Of a DNA stretch of 64,000 nt, positions 28,101 through 36,140 are shown one piece after another (the stretch's first letter is position 1; each line of letters opens with the position of its first letter). Both the position numbers and the translations under genes were made by a program. Below the pieces are notes generated by a model that saw only the letters and a program-made list of their open reading frames with translations, searched no databases and was not told the DNA's origin. This DNA comes from Bifidobacterium sp. B4142 (GTDB taxonomy: Bacteria > Actinomycetota > Actinomycetes > Actinomycetales > Bifidobacteriaceae), in contig NZ_JAFNMJ010000005.1 of NCBI RefSeq assembly GCF_026537325.1, positions 62,001 to 126,000 of the forward strand, in the 5' to 3' direction.

Positions 28101-28474
28101 AACTCGGCAACAACAGCACCGTCAGCTCGAATGTTCCAGTGCAGGTGAAGTCCAGCCTGGCACCGATCATCACCGCAGCCAGGTTCGATGCCTCCCCCGC
28201 TGCCATCAGCCGGTCCCGCACCGCCAGCAACACCGTCACGGCGGTGACCCCGCCCCATCAGCCCGGCCCGGTGACCGTCAGCATCGACTACACACTAGGC
28301 GGCACAGGTCCCACCATGACCAACACCTCACTGACCTATACCTACCAACCCCTGGCCCTGCCCAAGGCGGGAGGAGCAGGCATCCTGCTCACCCTGACTG
28401 CCGGAGCCACCGGCACAGGCGCCATCCTGGCCTCACGGCGGCGCCGACACGAGCAAGCCCGCACCGGCCGCTGA
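25145..28474 (+). CDS. Cell-wall anchored surface protein with InlB modules and RCC1 repeats
   Basis: A 1109-residue protein. It has a signal peptide (about 1-37) and two InlB B-repeat-like modules (about 98-165 and 560-622, each with RDGxxFDGW). The region between them (about 190-540) is a degenerate propeller-like part. Then come about five RCC1-type repeats (about 650-1000; each HSLAIGSDGYVYAWG-like followed by QYGELGNNS). The C-terminus has LPKAG, a hydrophobic helix and a RRRR tail, a standard sorting signal. It should be displayed on the wall and may bind host or community surfaces; the ligand is unknown. The RCC1 units share almost identical DNA, listed separately. AAGGGG precedes the ATG. 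Confidence 0.88.
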   Translation: MRLRSRLRQLMLALVLLILLSSLGVVAAAAGGSAAVADKTKPSIPAGEEQSFRLTDGSSAVSPSPRGEGGVSVSPSPLADAGTSVGRPSSSSVTGGQTVHAVRFDPANGSAPVRSTVREGGLASPPANPQRDGYRFDGWMQEGRLFDFRTPVLQDMVLTAQWARSGDWTLSPDRGPAAGGIHLTINPPSGQEPTLTCVQASGGRLTALSGDGSLYTWTATSSLTRLPAPAQAGSEFRYLQAVSVGDWQMILGSDQQIYVWTASHPTPVPLDAGRGTRYMHISGNGEWLMAVDRQGRVHVFQTGRQDHGPSTLRQAETVLPQGRRAVLAVASAGRLLAVDEDGQAWSWSPGQADPHITRISQNPSRRIIQAEPLSQGILLLDADGQAHWLADEANDANPVNLTGGRPASLINTNEGQAVITDADGHLWAWKPGEPTARIHDDGRVWTQATSADGRITALDRQGGLASWSPGQTSKPVVITIASPPLLEAASLDGQPLRLTWIRNAWQATTPAHKPGPASIAISGRQAGQPFAENLEYTFEQDAGQTPGLARTAQPDAAFTVSFDTAGGSPQPVSQQIASPYQRVRRPTPDPERDGFLFDGWFNGKAAYDFSRPVTQNLALTAHWTPDTWAINPEQGSQLGGQATTITPPATRGIQFNQISSGPDTSHSLAISSDGNAYAWGSNSNGQLGDGTTIDRSAPITVRKPAGTSKDFTYTQVSAAGPHSLAIGSDGYVYAWGRNQYGELGNNSTSDSHVPVRVRDPAHPNDPNTGLKAIQVSSGGSHSVALGSDGYVYAWGYNKWGQLGNGNKTGSDSHVPVRVRDPTHPNDPNTGLKATQISGGNWHSLAIDQEGNAWTWGYNDWGQLGNNTGADWLGVNSVPVRVRDPAHPNDPNTGLKATQISGGGDDSLAVGSDGYAYAWGWNQYGELGNNSTSDSHVPVRVRDPAHPNDPNTGLKATQAIGAGFYHSLAFDDQEGSIWAWGYNGDGELGNNSTVSSNVPVQVKSSLAPIITAARFDASPAAISRSRTASNTVTAVTPPHQPGPVTVSIDYTLGGTGPTMTNTSLTYTYQPLALPKAGGAGILLTLTAGATGTGAILASRRRRHEQARTGR
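27401..28009 (+). repeat. Near-identical direct repeats inside the RCC1 region
   Basis: A segment of about 60 bases, starting GTCCCCGTGCGCGTGCGCGA and encoding VPVRVRDPAHPNDPNTGLKA, recurs four times, at 27401, 27584, 27773 and 27950. Spacings are 183, 189 and 177 bases, all multiples of three, so unequal recombination would add or remove whole propeller blades without breaking the frame. Confidence 0.9.
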
Positions 28475-28490
28475 AAAGCAAACCAGGACA

Positions 28491-28526
28491 GGGCTGTGCC
28501 ATAGTCTCCGCACAATGGCACAGCCC
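28491..28526. terminator. Hairpin between convergent surface-protein and GH36-type genes
   Basis: GGGCTGTGCCAT pairs perfectly with ATGGCACAGCCC around a 12-base loop, 16 bases after the surface-protein stop. The symmetric stem may serve both convergent genes. The rest of 28527-28769 shows nothing recognisable. Confidence 0.7.
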
Positions 28527-28769
28527 AACCACTTCGCACAATGGAGCAGAAAAGAAAAGCATGAGCCAGCTGCCGGATAAGCAGTCGAAGACGCGATGCG
28601 CGCAGGCTCGTCCTGGAAGAGTCTGATAAAACAGGCTCATGCATTCAATGCATTTGCCACTGTACCTTTTGCAAGTATGGTCAGATTTCCATCACTGCAA
28701 TTCGGCGAACTGGCGGTTGCGCCCACCCCAACCGAGCGCGCCCGCCATGTACGCCTATGCCAATTACCT

Positions 28770-30407
28770 CTATACGGCTGAAAGGTACCCATCGTAGCGC
28801 TCAGGCATGTCAGCGAATTCCAGGCCAGCCGGCTGATACCAGGAGTATCGGCGGGTGCCGCCGTCGTCAGTCCAAATCTCAGGGCAGTCGTTGACCAGCC
28901 AGTCCGAGGGAAGGGCATGGGTGCCACCGGTTGAGGCCAGGGCCAAGGCCTGCCTGAGCTGGCCCTCTTGGTCGGTGGTCAGACTGTCGGGGCGAGCCGA
29001 GAAGAAGAGTGGAGTGCCGGTCCGCGCTAAGAGGTCCATCCACTGGCGGTTGAGCTTCCAGTCGATTGAGTCGGATATGCCCACGCAGTCGGCGTCGGTG
29101 GCGTAGAAGCTCCCGTTCTGTGGCAGGCGGAAGGCCAGGGTGTTGACCCCGATCTGCCTGGTCCGCTCCCACTGCAGGCCGCTGGTGTCGTCGCCGGTCC
29201 GGTTGATCTGCATGAAGCCGACGCCCAGATGTCCGACCACGTTGCAGCCCTGGACCAGCATCCCGGTCTCAGCGGCCTGCTCGAAGATGGCCCGGTAGAG
29301 CTGCTTGACCACCTGGGCGCTGGTCAGGCTCCGGTCGTAGAAGTGCCAGCCGTCCGGGCTGGGCCAGGGGTTCATCTGGAAGCCCCACCTGCCCAGCAGG
29401 TCGAAGGTGCTGAAATCGTGCTTGACCAGCTGGTAGCCCCACTCCCCCAGCTGGGCGATGTCCTGGCGGATGTAGTCCAGGGCCTGCGGGTTCGAGGGGT
29501 CCAGGCATCCATTGTGCGGAAGCTTCCACTGGTCGGCAATGATCTCGTCCTCGTTGAGAAGCGGACGGTACCAGATGCCGGGCTTGATGCCCATGGCCTT
29601 GATCTGGTCGGCCAGGGCGCCCATGTCTCCGAACTTCTCGTTGCCACGCCGCCAGGGACCGCCGTTGTAGTCCTCAAGCCGGTGGTGGTCCTGCCACCCG
29701 TCGTCCACGACCATGGTAGGGCGGTTGGCGCTGCCCTGGGTCAGGGAGGCCAAATACTCGGCATCGGCAAGAATCCGTGAGCGGCTGGAGTCCCCGTAGG
29801 CGTAGTACCAGTTGTTGCTCCCGTAGACTGGCTCGGTGGGTATGAGGCCCTTGCGGCTGATCCGGGAGCAGAAGTCACTGGCCACAGCAAAGACCGGACC
29901 ACCAGCCCGCTCCTGAAGCGGATATTGCAGGCAAACGATGGTGGCCGCTTCAAGCTCCCTGCCGTCCAGGACCAGGCCTGTGCCTCCATTGCGCAGATCA
30001 AGGAAGAGGGTGACACCGGCCGTATCGACCTGCCAGAAGCAGAAGGCGTTGGCCCCGGTGACCACCCCGTACCCCTCGGCCTGCTCCTGACCCACCGCCA
30101 AGAAGTACCAGGGCATGAACCGGTTGGCACGCATGGTCTGGAAACCCATGCGGCCGTAGCCGCGCTCCCAGGCGTCGCCCAGGTAGAAGTCATCGGAGGG
30201 CATGGGCCTGGTCCAGCGCAGCACCAGGGACCGGATGGGGGTTGAACCGGCGGTCAGGCTGACTGTCAGAGCGGACCCGCCCTTAAGGCTGGCCCTCACG
30301 TCAGGGGCTGTGTGAAAGCGTCTTCCCGCAGGCACAGTCTCCCTGTCGGCATCGGTGGTCAGCGTGATCCAATCCGGCTCTCCAAGGCTAAGGCTGGTTG
30401 GGTTCAT
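28770..30407 (-). CDS. GH36-like (melibiase clan) alpha-galactosidase-type glycoside hydrolase
   Basis: A 545-residue protein without signal peptide. The barrel is visible in TMVVDDGWQD (231-240) and KPGIWYRPLL, then LVKHDFSTFD with the candidate nucleophile Asp331 and NRTGDDTSG with candidate acid/base Asp405/406. This pattern fits the GH27/GH36/GH31 retaining clan, but the enzyme is shorter and clearly different from the 706-residue GH36 next to it, so the linkage or substrate may differ. It is the last gene of the alpha-galactoside unit, 45 bases after its neighbour, with AAGGAG 8 bases before the ATG. An isoprimeverose- or isomelibiose-type activity cannot be excluded. Confidence 0.75.
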   Translation of the reverse strand: MNPTSLSLGEPDWITLTTDADRETVPAGRRFHTAPDVRASLKGGSALTVSLTAGSTPIRSLVLRWTRPMPSDDFYLGDAWERGYGRMGFQTMRANRFMPWYFLAVGQEQAEGYGVVTGANAFCFWQVDTAGVTLFLDLRNGGTGLVLDGRELEAATIVCLQYPLQERAGGPVFAVASDFCSRISRKGLIPTEPVYGSNNWYYAYGDSSRSRILADAEYLASLTQGSANRPTMVVDDGWQDHHRLEDYNGGPWRRGNEKFGDMGALADQIKAMGIKPGIWYRPLLNEDEIIADQWKLPHNGCLDPSNPQALDYIRQDIAQLGEWGYQLVKHDFSTFDLLGRWGFQMNPWPSPDGWHFYDRSLTSAQVVKQLYRAIFEQAAETGMLVQGCNVVGHLGVGFMQINRTGDDTSGLQWERTRQIGVNTLAFRLPQNGSFYATDADCVGISDSIDWKLNRQWMDLLARTGTPLFFSARPDSLTTDQEGQLRQALALASTGGTHALPSDWLVNDCPEIWTDDGGTRRYSWYQPAGLEFADMPERYDGYLSAV

Positions 30408-30452
30408 GACTCAGTGCTCCTTCATCCCTGTGGTGTGGCAGACGGCGGCGGG

Positions 30453-32573
30453 TCAGACCCGGACCAGGTCGATCAGGCGGATGGTCTCGGGCTGGCAACG
30501 GGGTATGCGGATACCCACACGCTCCAGATAGGTGCCGGTGACCTCGGCGGTGCCCAGCGGACCTGTTGGATCCAAATGCTCCAACGAGGCCCTGGGCTTG
30601 GCGGGGCCGGTCCAGGTGAGCCGATACCGCGCCATGGGATCCAGACCGGGAATACGTAGACAAACACCACGATTATGCAGGGATTCATCCAACTGGACAT
30701 GGGCCAGGATGGCGCGGCTGCGGTCGGGGGCCACCACGCCATGGGCCAGCGCCGAGGGGTCAGCCAGGTCCAGGCGAACCACGCGGCCGGAGTGGAGGAA
30801 GCCGCGGTTGACCTTGTACCAGGCGATCCATTCCTTGAGCCGCTCCAGGTCCTCCTCGCTGGCCTGGCGAATGTCCCACTCGATGCCCATGGACCCGAAG
30901 ACGGCCGTGGCGGCCCGGAAATCCAGGCTGTAGGTTCTGCCGGTCTGCTGGGAGGAGGGCTGGGAGATGTGGGCGCCGATGTACTCGGGGGCCACGGTCT
31001 GCTCGGTCCAGCGCTGGATCAGCTGCCTGCTCAGGGCATCGGTCATGTCGGAGTTCCAGAAGCGGCGGATCTTTTCGATCACGCCCAGGTCGATGCGGCC
31101 GCCGCCCGAGGCGCAGGACTCCCACTCCACCTCAGGGAAGCGAGTGCGGAGGGCGTCCAGAAGGTGGTAGTAAGCCAGGGTCTGCTCGTGGATGGCCGGC
31201 GCGCCCCCATGGACCTGTGAGCCGGCCTCAAGAAGGTCGCGGTTGTGGTCCCACTTGACGTAGTCGATTTGGCAGGACCCCAGAACCTCGGTCATGGCCT
31301 CCAGCACATGGTTGAAGGCCTGGGGGTTGGTCAGGTCTAGGACCAGCTGGTTGCGCTGCAGCTCCGGGTTTCTGGAGGATGCCCTCATGACCCACTCAGG
31401 ATGGTCGCGGAAGGCATCCGAATCAGGATTGATCATCTCCGGCTCGAACCAGAGGCCGAACTGCATCCCTAGCTTGTGGACATAATCAACTAAAGGCTCC
31501 AGACCCTGGGGCCAGACAGCAGGATCCACCCACCAGTCGCCTAGACCGGCCTTGTCGTCCCGGCGCAGGTGGAACCAGCCGTCGTCCAGAACAAGGCGCT
31601 CCACTCCGATGCGGGCGGCCCGGTCGGCCAGGTCGCGCAGGGTATTGAAGTCGTGGTTGAAGGCGATGGCCTCCCAGACGTTCAGGATGACCGGCTGCTC
31701 GCGCGGATGCTCGGTTAGGGTGCGCTCCCAGGCGTGCAGGCTGTTCATGATCGGATCCATGCCATGGTCGGAGGCGGTGACCACGATCCAGGGCGTGCTG
31801 TACTCCTGGCCCTGGTCCAAGACCACCTCGCCGGGCAGGAGGAGCTCGCCAGCGCTGACGCCGGCCGGGGTGGCGCTGTTCCGGTCCACCCGGAGCACGG
31901 TGTTGCCGCTCCAGGCCGGCTGGACGCAGAGCACCCTGCCATGGTGGAAGTTGAACCCGGGGGTGCCCACCATGATTACGGGCCCTTCGAAGCCGGTGCG
32001 GCCCCAACGAAACTCACGCACCCAGGCCCCGTCGGCCATATCATGACGCTGGGGGCTGCGCTCACGCTCGTGCCTACCGGCGAAGTCCAGAATCTGGGTC
32101 TGCTGGTCGTCCAGGGGCAGGCGGATCTCCAGACCCTCCAGCAGGAAGGGATCGGCGCCCAGGTTGCGCAGGGTGTGACGAATCCGCAGGGAGCCGCCGG
32201 CCATGGCCTCCACCCTGGTCTTCAAGCCAAGCTGGGCACCCTCGTCGCGAGCCTTGATGATCAGCGAGTCGGCGGTCTGCTCGGGCCGGCCCTCGACCAG
32301 GAATCGTGGCGACCAGGAACGACCGGCCTGGAAGCCCTCGGAGCCCTGCGTGATCCGATGCCCGGTCAGGCCCGGATGCAGGTAGGTGTTCTGCGCATGC
32401 TCCAGCAGCAGGGGCGAATGGGTTGAGGCCCAGACGGGGCTCTGTTCCAAGCCATCCAGGTCGGGGCCTGCATACAGCCCTCTGATGTCAGGAATATCGG
32501 CACCCGGCGTAACGGGCCCCAGGGCCATATAGGTGAGTGGCTGATCCGAATGGACCGACTGTGGAAAGAGCAT
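30453..32573 (-). CDS. aga: GH36 alpha-galactosidase
   Basis: A 706-residue enzyme of the usual length. An N-terminal beta-supersandwich precedes the barrel. The barrel shows LVLDDGWF, GLWFEPEMI, YVKWDHNRD with nucleophile Asp442 and WNSDMTDALSR with acid/base Asp509. It hydrolyses terminal alpha-1,6-galactose from raffinose, stachyose or melibiose in the cytoplasm after import by the adjacent transporter. The ATG at 32573 has AAAGGA 7 bases upstream; a longer reading to 32615 lacks one. A hairpin lies between it and the permease gene upstream. Confidence 0.93.
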   Translation of the reverse strand: MLFPQSVHSDQPLTYMALGPVTPGADIPDIRGLYAGPDLDGLEQSPVWASTHSPLLLEHAQNTYLHPGLTGHRITQGSEGFQAGRSWSPRFLVEGRPEQTADSLIIKARDEGAQLGLKTRVEAMAGGSLRIRHTLRNLGADPFLLEGLEIRLPLDDQQTQILDFAGRHERERSPQRHDMADGAWVREFRWGRTGFEGPVIMVGTPGFNFHHGRVLCVQPAWSGNTVLRVDRNSATPAGVSAGELLLPGEVVLDQGQEYSTPWIVVTASDHGMDPIMNSLHAWERTLTEHPREQPVILNVWEAIAFNHDFNTLRDLADRAARIGVERLVLDDGWFHLRRDDKAGLGDWWVDPAVWPQGLEPLVDYVHKLGMQFGLWFEPEMINPDSDAFRDHPEWVMRASSRNPELQRNQLVLDLTNPQAFNHVLEAMTEVLGSCQIDYVKWDHNRDLLEAGSQVHGGAPAIHEQTLAYYHLLDALRTRFPEVEWESCASGGGRIDLGVIEKIRRFWNSDMTDALSRQLIQRWTEQTVAPEYIGAHISQPSSQQTGRTYSLDFRAATAVFGSMGIEWDIRQASEEDLERLKEWIAWYKVNRGFLHSGRVVRLDLADPSALAHGVVAPDRSRAILAHVQLDESLHNRGVCLRIPGLDPMARYRLTWTGPAKPRASLEHLDPTGPLGTAEVTGTYLERVGIRIPRCQPETIRLIDLVRV

Positions 32574-32634
32574 GAAAAATCCTTTGGTGACTACGGCACA
32601 AATGTGCAAAAACAACGATGCTTGATGAGCCAGT

Positions 32635-32666
32635 GAGCCGCCCGCTCAACTGCAGTTGGGCGGCTC
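32635..32666 (-). terminator. Intercistronic hairpin between permease and alpha-galactosidase genes
   Basis: GAGCCGCCC pairs with GGGCGGCTC. It sits 12 bases after the permease stop, without a T run. It may stabilise the upstream transporter mRNA or partly stop transcription before the hydrolase genes. Confidence 0.6.
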
Positions 32667-32678
32667 CTGACTAAAAGA

Positions 32679-33539
32679 CTACTTGACTGCTCCGGCCACC
32701 ATCCCTGCAATGAAGTACTTCTGCAGGAACATATAGGCGACCACCATGGGGGCTGCCGCAATCAGGGATGCCGCTGCGGCGACGCCCAGATTGTTGGTAT
32801 TGGCCGAGAAGAAGGAGGCCACACGAGGGGCAATGGTCTGGGCCGAGGGATCGGTCAGGATGTAGCTGGACAGGGCGTAGTCGTTCCATACTGTCGAGCC
32901 GGTCATGATGACCACGGTCGCCGTCACCGGCTTGAGCATGGGCAGGACCAGGCGCATGAAGACTTGGAGCCGGTTGGCCCCGTCCAGCTCGCCGGCCTCA
33001 TCAATCGCCGGGGGTATGGCCTTGATGAAGGCCGTGTAGAGGAAGACCGACAGAGGCAGGTTGGTGGCCGTCAGCACCACGATGATGCCCCAGTAGTTGT
33101 TCACCCCGCCGATCCTGACCAGGAAGGAGTAGAGGGGGACCAGAATGCTCAGCGGCGGAATCATCATCATGGAGAGGATGAAGGCCGATACCAGCTTGTT
33201 GAATCGGGTCAGGCGACGAGCCAGGGGGTAGGCCGCAGCTGCTCCCAGGATGCAGACCAGGGCCGTCGCCCCAACAGTCACCACCACGCTGTTGAGAACG
33301 GATTTGAGGATGCCGCCCTCGTTGACGGCCTCGGACCAGTTGGACCATGCCAGGTCGTGGATGCGCATGCTCAGGGCCGAGCTCAGATCGTCCGAAGGCT
33401 TGAGCGAGGTGGTGATCGCCAGGTAGAAGGGCAGGAGCTGGCAGAGGCAGACGATGACCAGAAAGAGGTAGATGGCCCAACGCCCACGCTGGTATGACCG
33501 CTCGGCAGGGGTCATCGCATTCTTGTTCTTGCTAGCCAT
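32679..33539 (-). CDS. msmG: Sugar ABC transporter permease (MsmG type)
   Basis: A 286-residue protein with six membrane helices. The EAA loop that docks the ATPase is visible as IDEAGELDGANRLQVFMRLVLP (about 188-209). It forms the import channel with the MsmF-type permease encoded 1 base upstream. No ATPase gene is present, as is common in bifidobacterial sugar loci, where a shared MsmK-like subunit serves several importers. Confidence 0.92.
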   Translation of the reverse strand: MASKNKNAMTPAERSYQRGRWAIYLFLVIVCLCQLLPFYLAITTSLKPSDDLSSALSMRIHDLAWSNWSEAVNEGGILKSVLNSVVVTVGATALVCILGAAAAYPLARRLTRFNKLVSAFILSMMMIPPLSILVPLYSFLVRIGGVNNYWGIIVVLTATNLPLSVFLYTAFIKAIPPAIDEAGELDGANRLQVFMRLVLPMLKPVTATVVIMTGSTVWNDYALSSYILTDPSAQTIAPRVASFFSANTNNLGVAAAASLIAAAPMVVAYMFLQKYFIAGMVAGAVK

Positions 33540-33540
33540 G

Positions 33541-34527
33541 TCAGGCCTCCCAATCCAGCTTGGCCAGCCCCTTGTCGACCAGCCAGGTCACGATGGCAAT
33601 CAGGACAAAGAGGAAGACTCCGATAGCCGAGGCATACCCGGCCGCCTGGTTGTCGAAGTAGATCGTGCCGATATAGGTCGAGATGGAGTTGGTGGCATAC
33701 CCGGGGCCGCCGCCTGTCAGCACCTTGACCATGTCGTAGAGCTTCAACCCTCCGATCAGGTTCAGAACCACGCTGGTCGTGAAGGCGGGCGACAGGAGCG
33801 GCAGGGTGATGTTCCAGAACTTCTTCCAGCCGGATGCCCCATCGACCTCGGCGGCCTCGACCACCTCCTGGTCCATGGTCTGCAGACCGGCCAGGTAGAT
33901 GATCATGGAGACGCCGACGAACTGGATGGAATTCACCAGCACGATGATGCAGACCGAGAACCCCGCATTGTTGAACCAGGCCACCTTGTGCAGACCCAGC
34001 GCCGTCATGACGGCGTTCAGGGCGCCCTGCTGGTACTGGAAGACGAAGTAGTACATGATGCCCATGATGACCGGGGCCACCAGAGCGGGCAGGTAGATGA
34101 TGGCCCTGATCAGGGTGCGCCCCTTGATCCTGGCGTTCAGCAGCAGTGCCAGAGCCAGGCCCAGGATCTGCTGGAGCACTGTGCTGCCAATGCCGTAGAT
34201 GAAGGTGTTGATGACCACCTGCTTGAAGTTGGCGTCAGTCAGCATCTGCTTGTAGTTGGCCAGCCCCACGAAGGACTTGGCCTCGTTGTACCCGTCCCAG
34301 TTGGTCAGGGAAAGTCCGATCCCCGACAAGAGCGGATAGATGATGAAGATCACCAGGAGGATGACGGCAGGAAGATAGAAGAGATTGATCGAGGCACCCT
34401 TGAAACGGCGACGACGCAGGGCGGGACCCCTGACGTGGTCAACGGATGCATCCCTGCTATCCCCATGTAACGGTGATCCGGATTGGGTGTCCTGCGAAGG
34501 AATCGCCCCTGAGCGGCTATCTGTCAT
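33541..34527 (-). CDS. msmF: Sugar ABC transporter permease (MsmF type)
   Basis: A 328-residue protein with a polar N-terminal extension (about 1-45) and six to seven membrane helices. Its EAA loop is VVEAAEVDGASGWKKFWNITLP (about 220-241). It pairs with the following permease and the lipoprotein upstream. The gaps on either side (25 bases and 1 base) indicate one transcript. Confidence 0.92.
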   Translation of the reverse strand: MTDSRSGAIPSQDTQSGSPLHGDSRDASVDHVRGPALRRRRFKGASINLFYLPAVILLVIFIIYPLLSGIGLSLTNWDGYNEAKSFVGLANYKQMLTDANFKQVVINTFIYGIGSTVLQQILGLALALLLNARIKGRTLIRAIIYLPALVAPVIMGIMYYFVFQYQQGALNAVMTALGLHKVAWFNNAGFSVCIIVLVNSIQFVGVSMIIYLAGLQTMDQEVVEAAEVDGASGWKKFWNITLPLLSPAFTTSVVLNLIGGLKLYDMVKVLTGGGPGYATNSISTYIGTIYFDNQAAGYASAIGVFLFVLIAIVTWLVDKGLAKLDWEA

Positions 34528-34552
34528 GACTCGGCTCCTCTTGGCTCACTGC

Positions 34553-35815
34553 TCAGGAAGACTTCTGGCCATACAGGCTGTTGAAGGAGGTCTTGACCTG
34601 ATCGGCAGCGGCCTGTGCAGTCAGCTGACCGGTCAGCAGACCATCGGTCGACTTGGCCAGAGTGTTGTACATGCCGTTGGGCAGGTACTTGCGGTCGAAG
34701 AAGGGGACTAACTTGGTCTTCTTCTTGTTGACCCAGTAGTCGTATGTCGGCTCAAACTGCCCCAGCGCGGACTTGACGCCGGTCAGGGCCGAATCGTTCA
34801 TGCTCACGTCTACCAGCTTCTGCAGGTTTTCAGGCTCGGCCATGAAGTCGATGAACTTCAATGCCGCGTCCTTGTTTTTGCTGGTCTTGGAGACGCCGAA
34901 GGTCAGGGTGTCCTCGCCTGTAGAGAAGTAGGGTCTGCCGACTTCTGCAGGAACCGGCATCATGCCCAGCTTGACCTTGGGATTGTAGGACTGGATCAGC
35001 TGGGAGCTGCCGTTGGCGCGGAAGGAGAAGCCGACCTTGTCCTGGGCCATCAGCCTGGATATGTCATCCTGGGAGGCGGAAGTGTAATCCACATTGAACC
35101 AGCCGTCCTTGGCCCACTTGGCCACCCTGGAGGTGTACTTCTCGTAGACTGCGGTATCGAACTTGCCGGCAGAAAGGTCCTTGAGCTGGCTGTCGTCGTA
35201 CATGCCCGGAAGCATGTAGTCGGCGATGTCGCCATTGGGACCCGCATCCTTGTTGGAGGAGATGAGCGGGGTGTACCCGGCGGCCTTGAGCTTGGTGCAG
35301 GCCTGCTCAAAGGCGTCCCAGGTGTCGATGGACTTGGGATCGATGCCGACCGCATCCAGAACCGTTTGGTTGTACATGATGCCAGACACTTGAATATCAG
35401 CAGGAAGGGCGTAGAATCTGCCGTCCTTGGTCTTGAAGACATCGTTGCCTATCGGCTTGAGCCGCTTGGCCCAGGGCCTGTTCTGCAGAGGCTCAAGAAA
35501 GTTGCCGTACCGGTCGCGCGACCAGCCGTGGGTGTTCCATATGTCCGGAGGGTTGTGGCCCGCTAGACGAACCTTGATGTCGTTCTCGTTGTTGTTGGTG
35601 CCAGGAACCATCTTGATGGCGATGTCTGGATTCTTTGCCTCGAACTTCTTGCCCAGGCCCTGAAGAGCCTTGAGCTGGGGGGTCCCCGTCGACTGCATGG
35701 TCATGAATTCCACGGTCTTCTTGCCCCCGGAGGAGGAAGAGCCGCAGGCAGCCAATGAGGTTATTGCCATAGCGCAGCAGATGCCGACCGCCGCCACCGT
35801 CTTGATCTTGTTCAT
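34553..35815 (-). CDS. msmE: Sugar-binding lipoprotein of an ABC importer (MsmE type)
   Basis: A 420-residue lipoprotein. The signal peptide ends in a lipobox (SLAAC, Cys24) followed by a Gly/Ser linker, and the rest fits the cluster B/family 1 oligosaccharide-binding fold (VEFMTMQ, GTPQLKALQGLGKKFEAKNPD). Context with two GH36-type enzymes suggests raffinose-family or melibiose-like alpha-galactosides as ligand. GAAGGAG 6 bases before the ATG at 35815 excludes the longer reading. The promoter at 35887-35914 carries a candidate LacI site. Confidence 0.93.
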   Translation of the reverse strand: MNKIKTVAAVGICCAMAITSLAACGSSSSGGKKTVEFMTMQSTGTPQLKALQGLGKKFEAKNPDIAIKMVPGTNNNENDIKVRLAGHNPPDIWNTHGWSRDRYGNFLEPLQNRPWAKRLKPIGNDVFKTKDGRFYALPADIQVSGIMYNQTVLDAVGIDPKSIDTWDAFEQACTKLKAAGYTPLISSNKDAGPNGDIADYMLPGMYDDSQLKDLSAGKFDTAVYEKYTSRVAKWAKDGWFNVDYTSASQDDISRLMAQDKVGFSFRANGSSQLIQSYNPKVKLGMMPVPAEVGRPYFSTGEDTLTFGVSKTSKNKDAALKFIDFMAEPENLQKLVDVSMNDSALTGVKSALGQFEPTYDYWVNKKKTKLVPFFDRKYLPNGMYNTLAKSTDGLLTGQLTAQAAADQVKTSFNSLYGQKSS

Positions 35816-35886
35816 CAACCACTCCTTCGTAGGTTGCTTCTTCGCCGAACACGTTCCGAGAGAACCTGAACTCATTCGTGATTCTT

Positions 35887-35914
35887 AATATACACGAGTA
35901 GATTCGTCTGTCAA
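35887..35914 (-). promoter_or_regulatory. Promoter of the alpha-galactoside operon with embedded operator
   Basis: On the minus strand TTGACA (35914-35909) and TATATT (35892-35887) are 16 bases apart. The spacer contains ACGAATCTACTCGT (35907-35894), whose ends ACGA/TCGT are inverted and whose core recurs in the lacI promoter. This placement would let a repressor block RNA polymerase. Confidence 0.75.
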
Positions 35915-36054
35915 ATATCTGACGCTGGTTGCCCGAACAGTTGCTTTTGAGGAAAAACGCACCCGCAACGGCTGGTTTTTTGGTGCTATTTACCTTGATT
36001 TTTCAGCCTTAGCAAGACATGTGCAGACAGATCAATAATGGTGCTCAACCGGGT

Positions 36055-36083
36055 TTGACGGCAATATCAATTCGAGTAGATTC
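36055..36083 (+). promoter_or_regulatory. Promoter of the LacI-type gene with the same operator core
   Basis: TTGACG (36055-36060) and TAGATT (36077-36082) lie 16 bases apart. The 11-base core CGAGTAGATTC (36073-36083) is identical to that in the divergent promoter and covers the -10 box, suggesting autoregulation. The rest of the 325-base divergent gap is AT-rich and non-coding. Confidence 0.65.
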
Positions 36084-36140
36084 CCTATTCCGGGTAGCAT
36101 AAATTGAGACTGGCGAATAGGCAGATGGGAACGAACTCTG

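Noticed and set aside
30675-32426. Plus-strand frames opposite the GH36 gene
   Set aside because: Shadows without ribosome sites; the GH36 catalytic residues are in the other strand.
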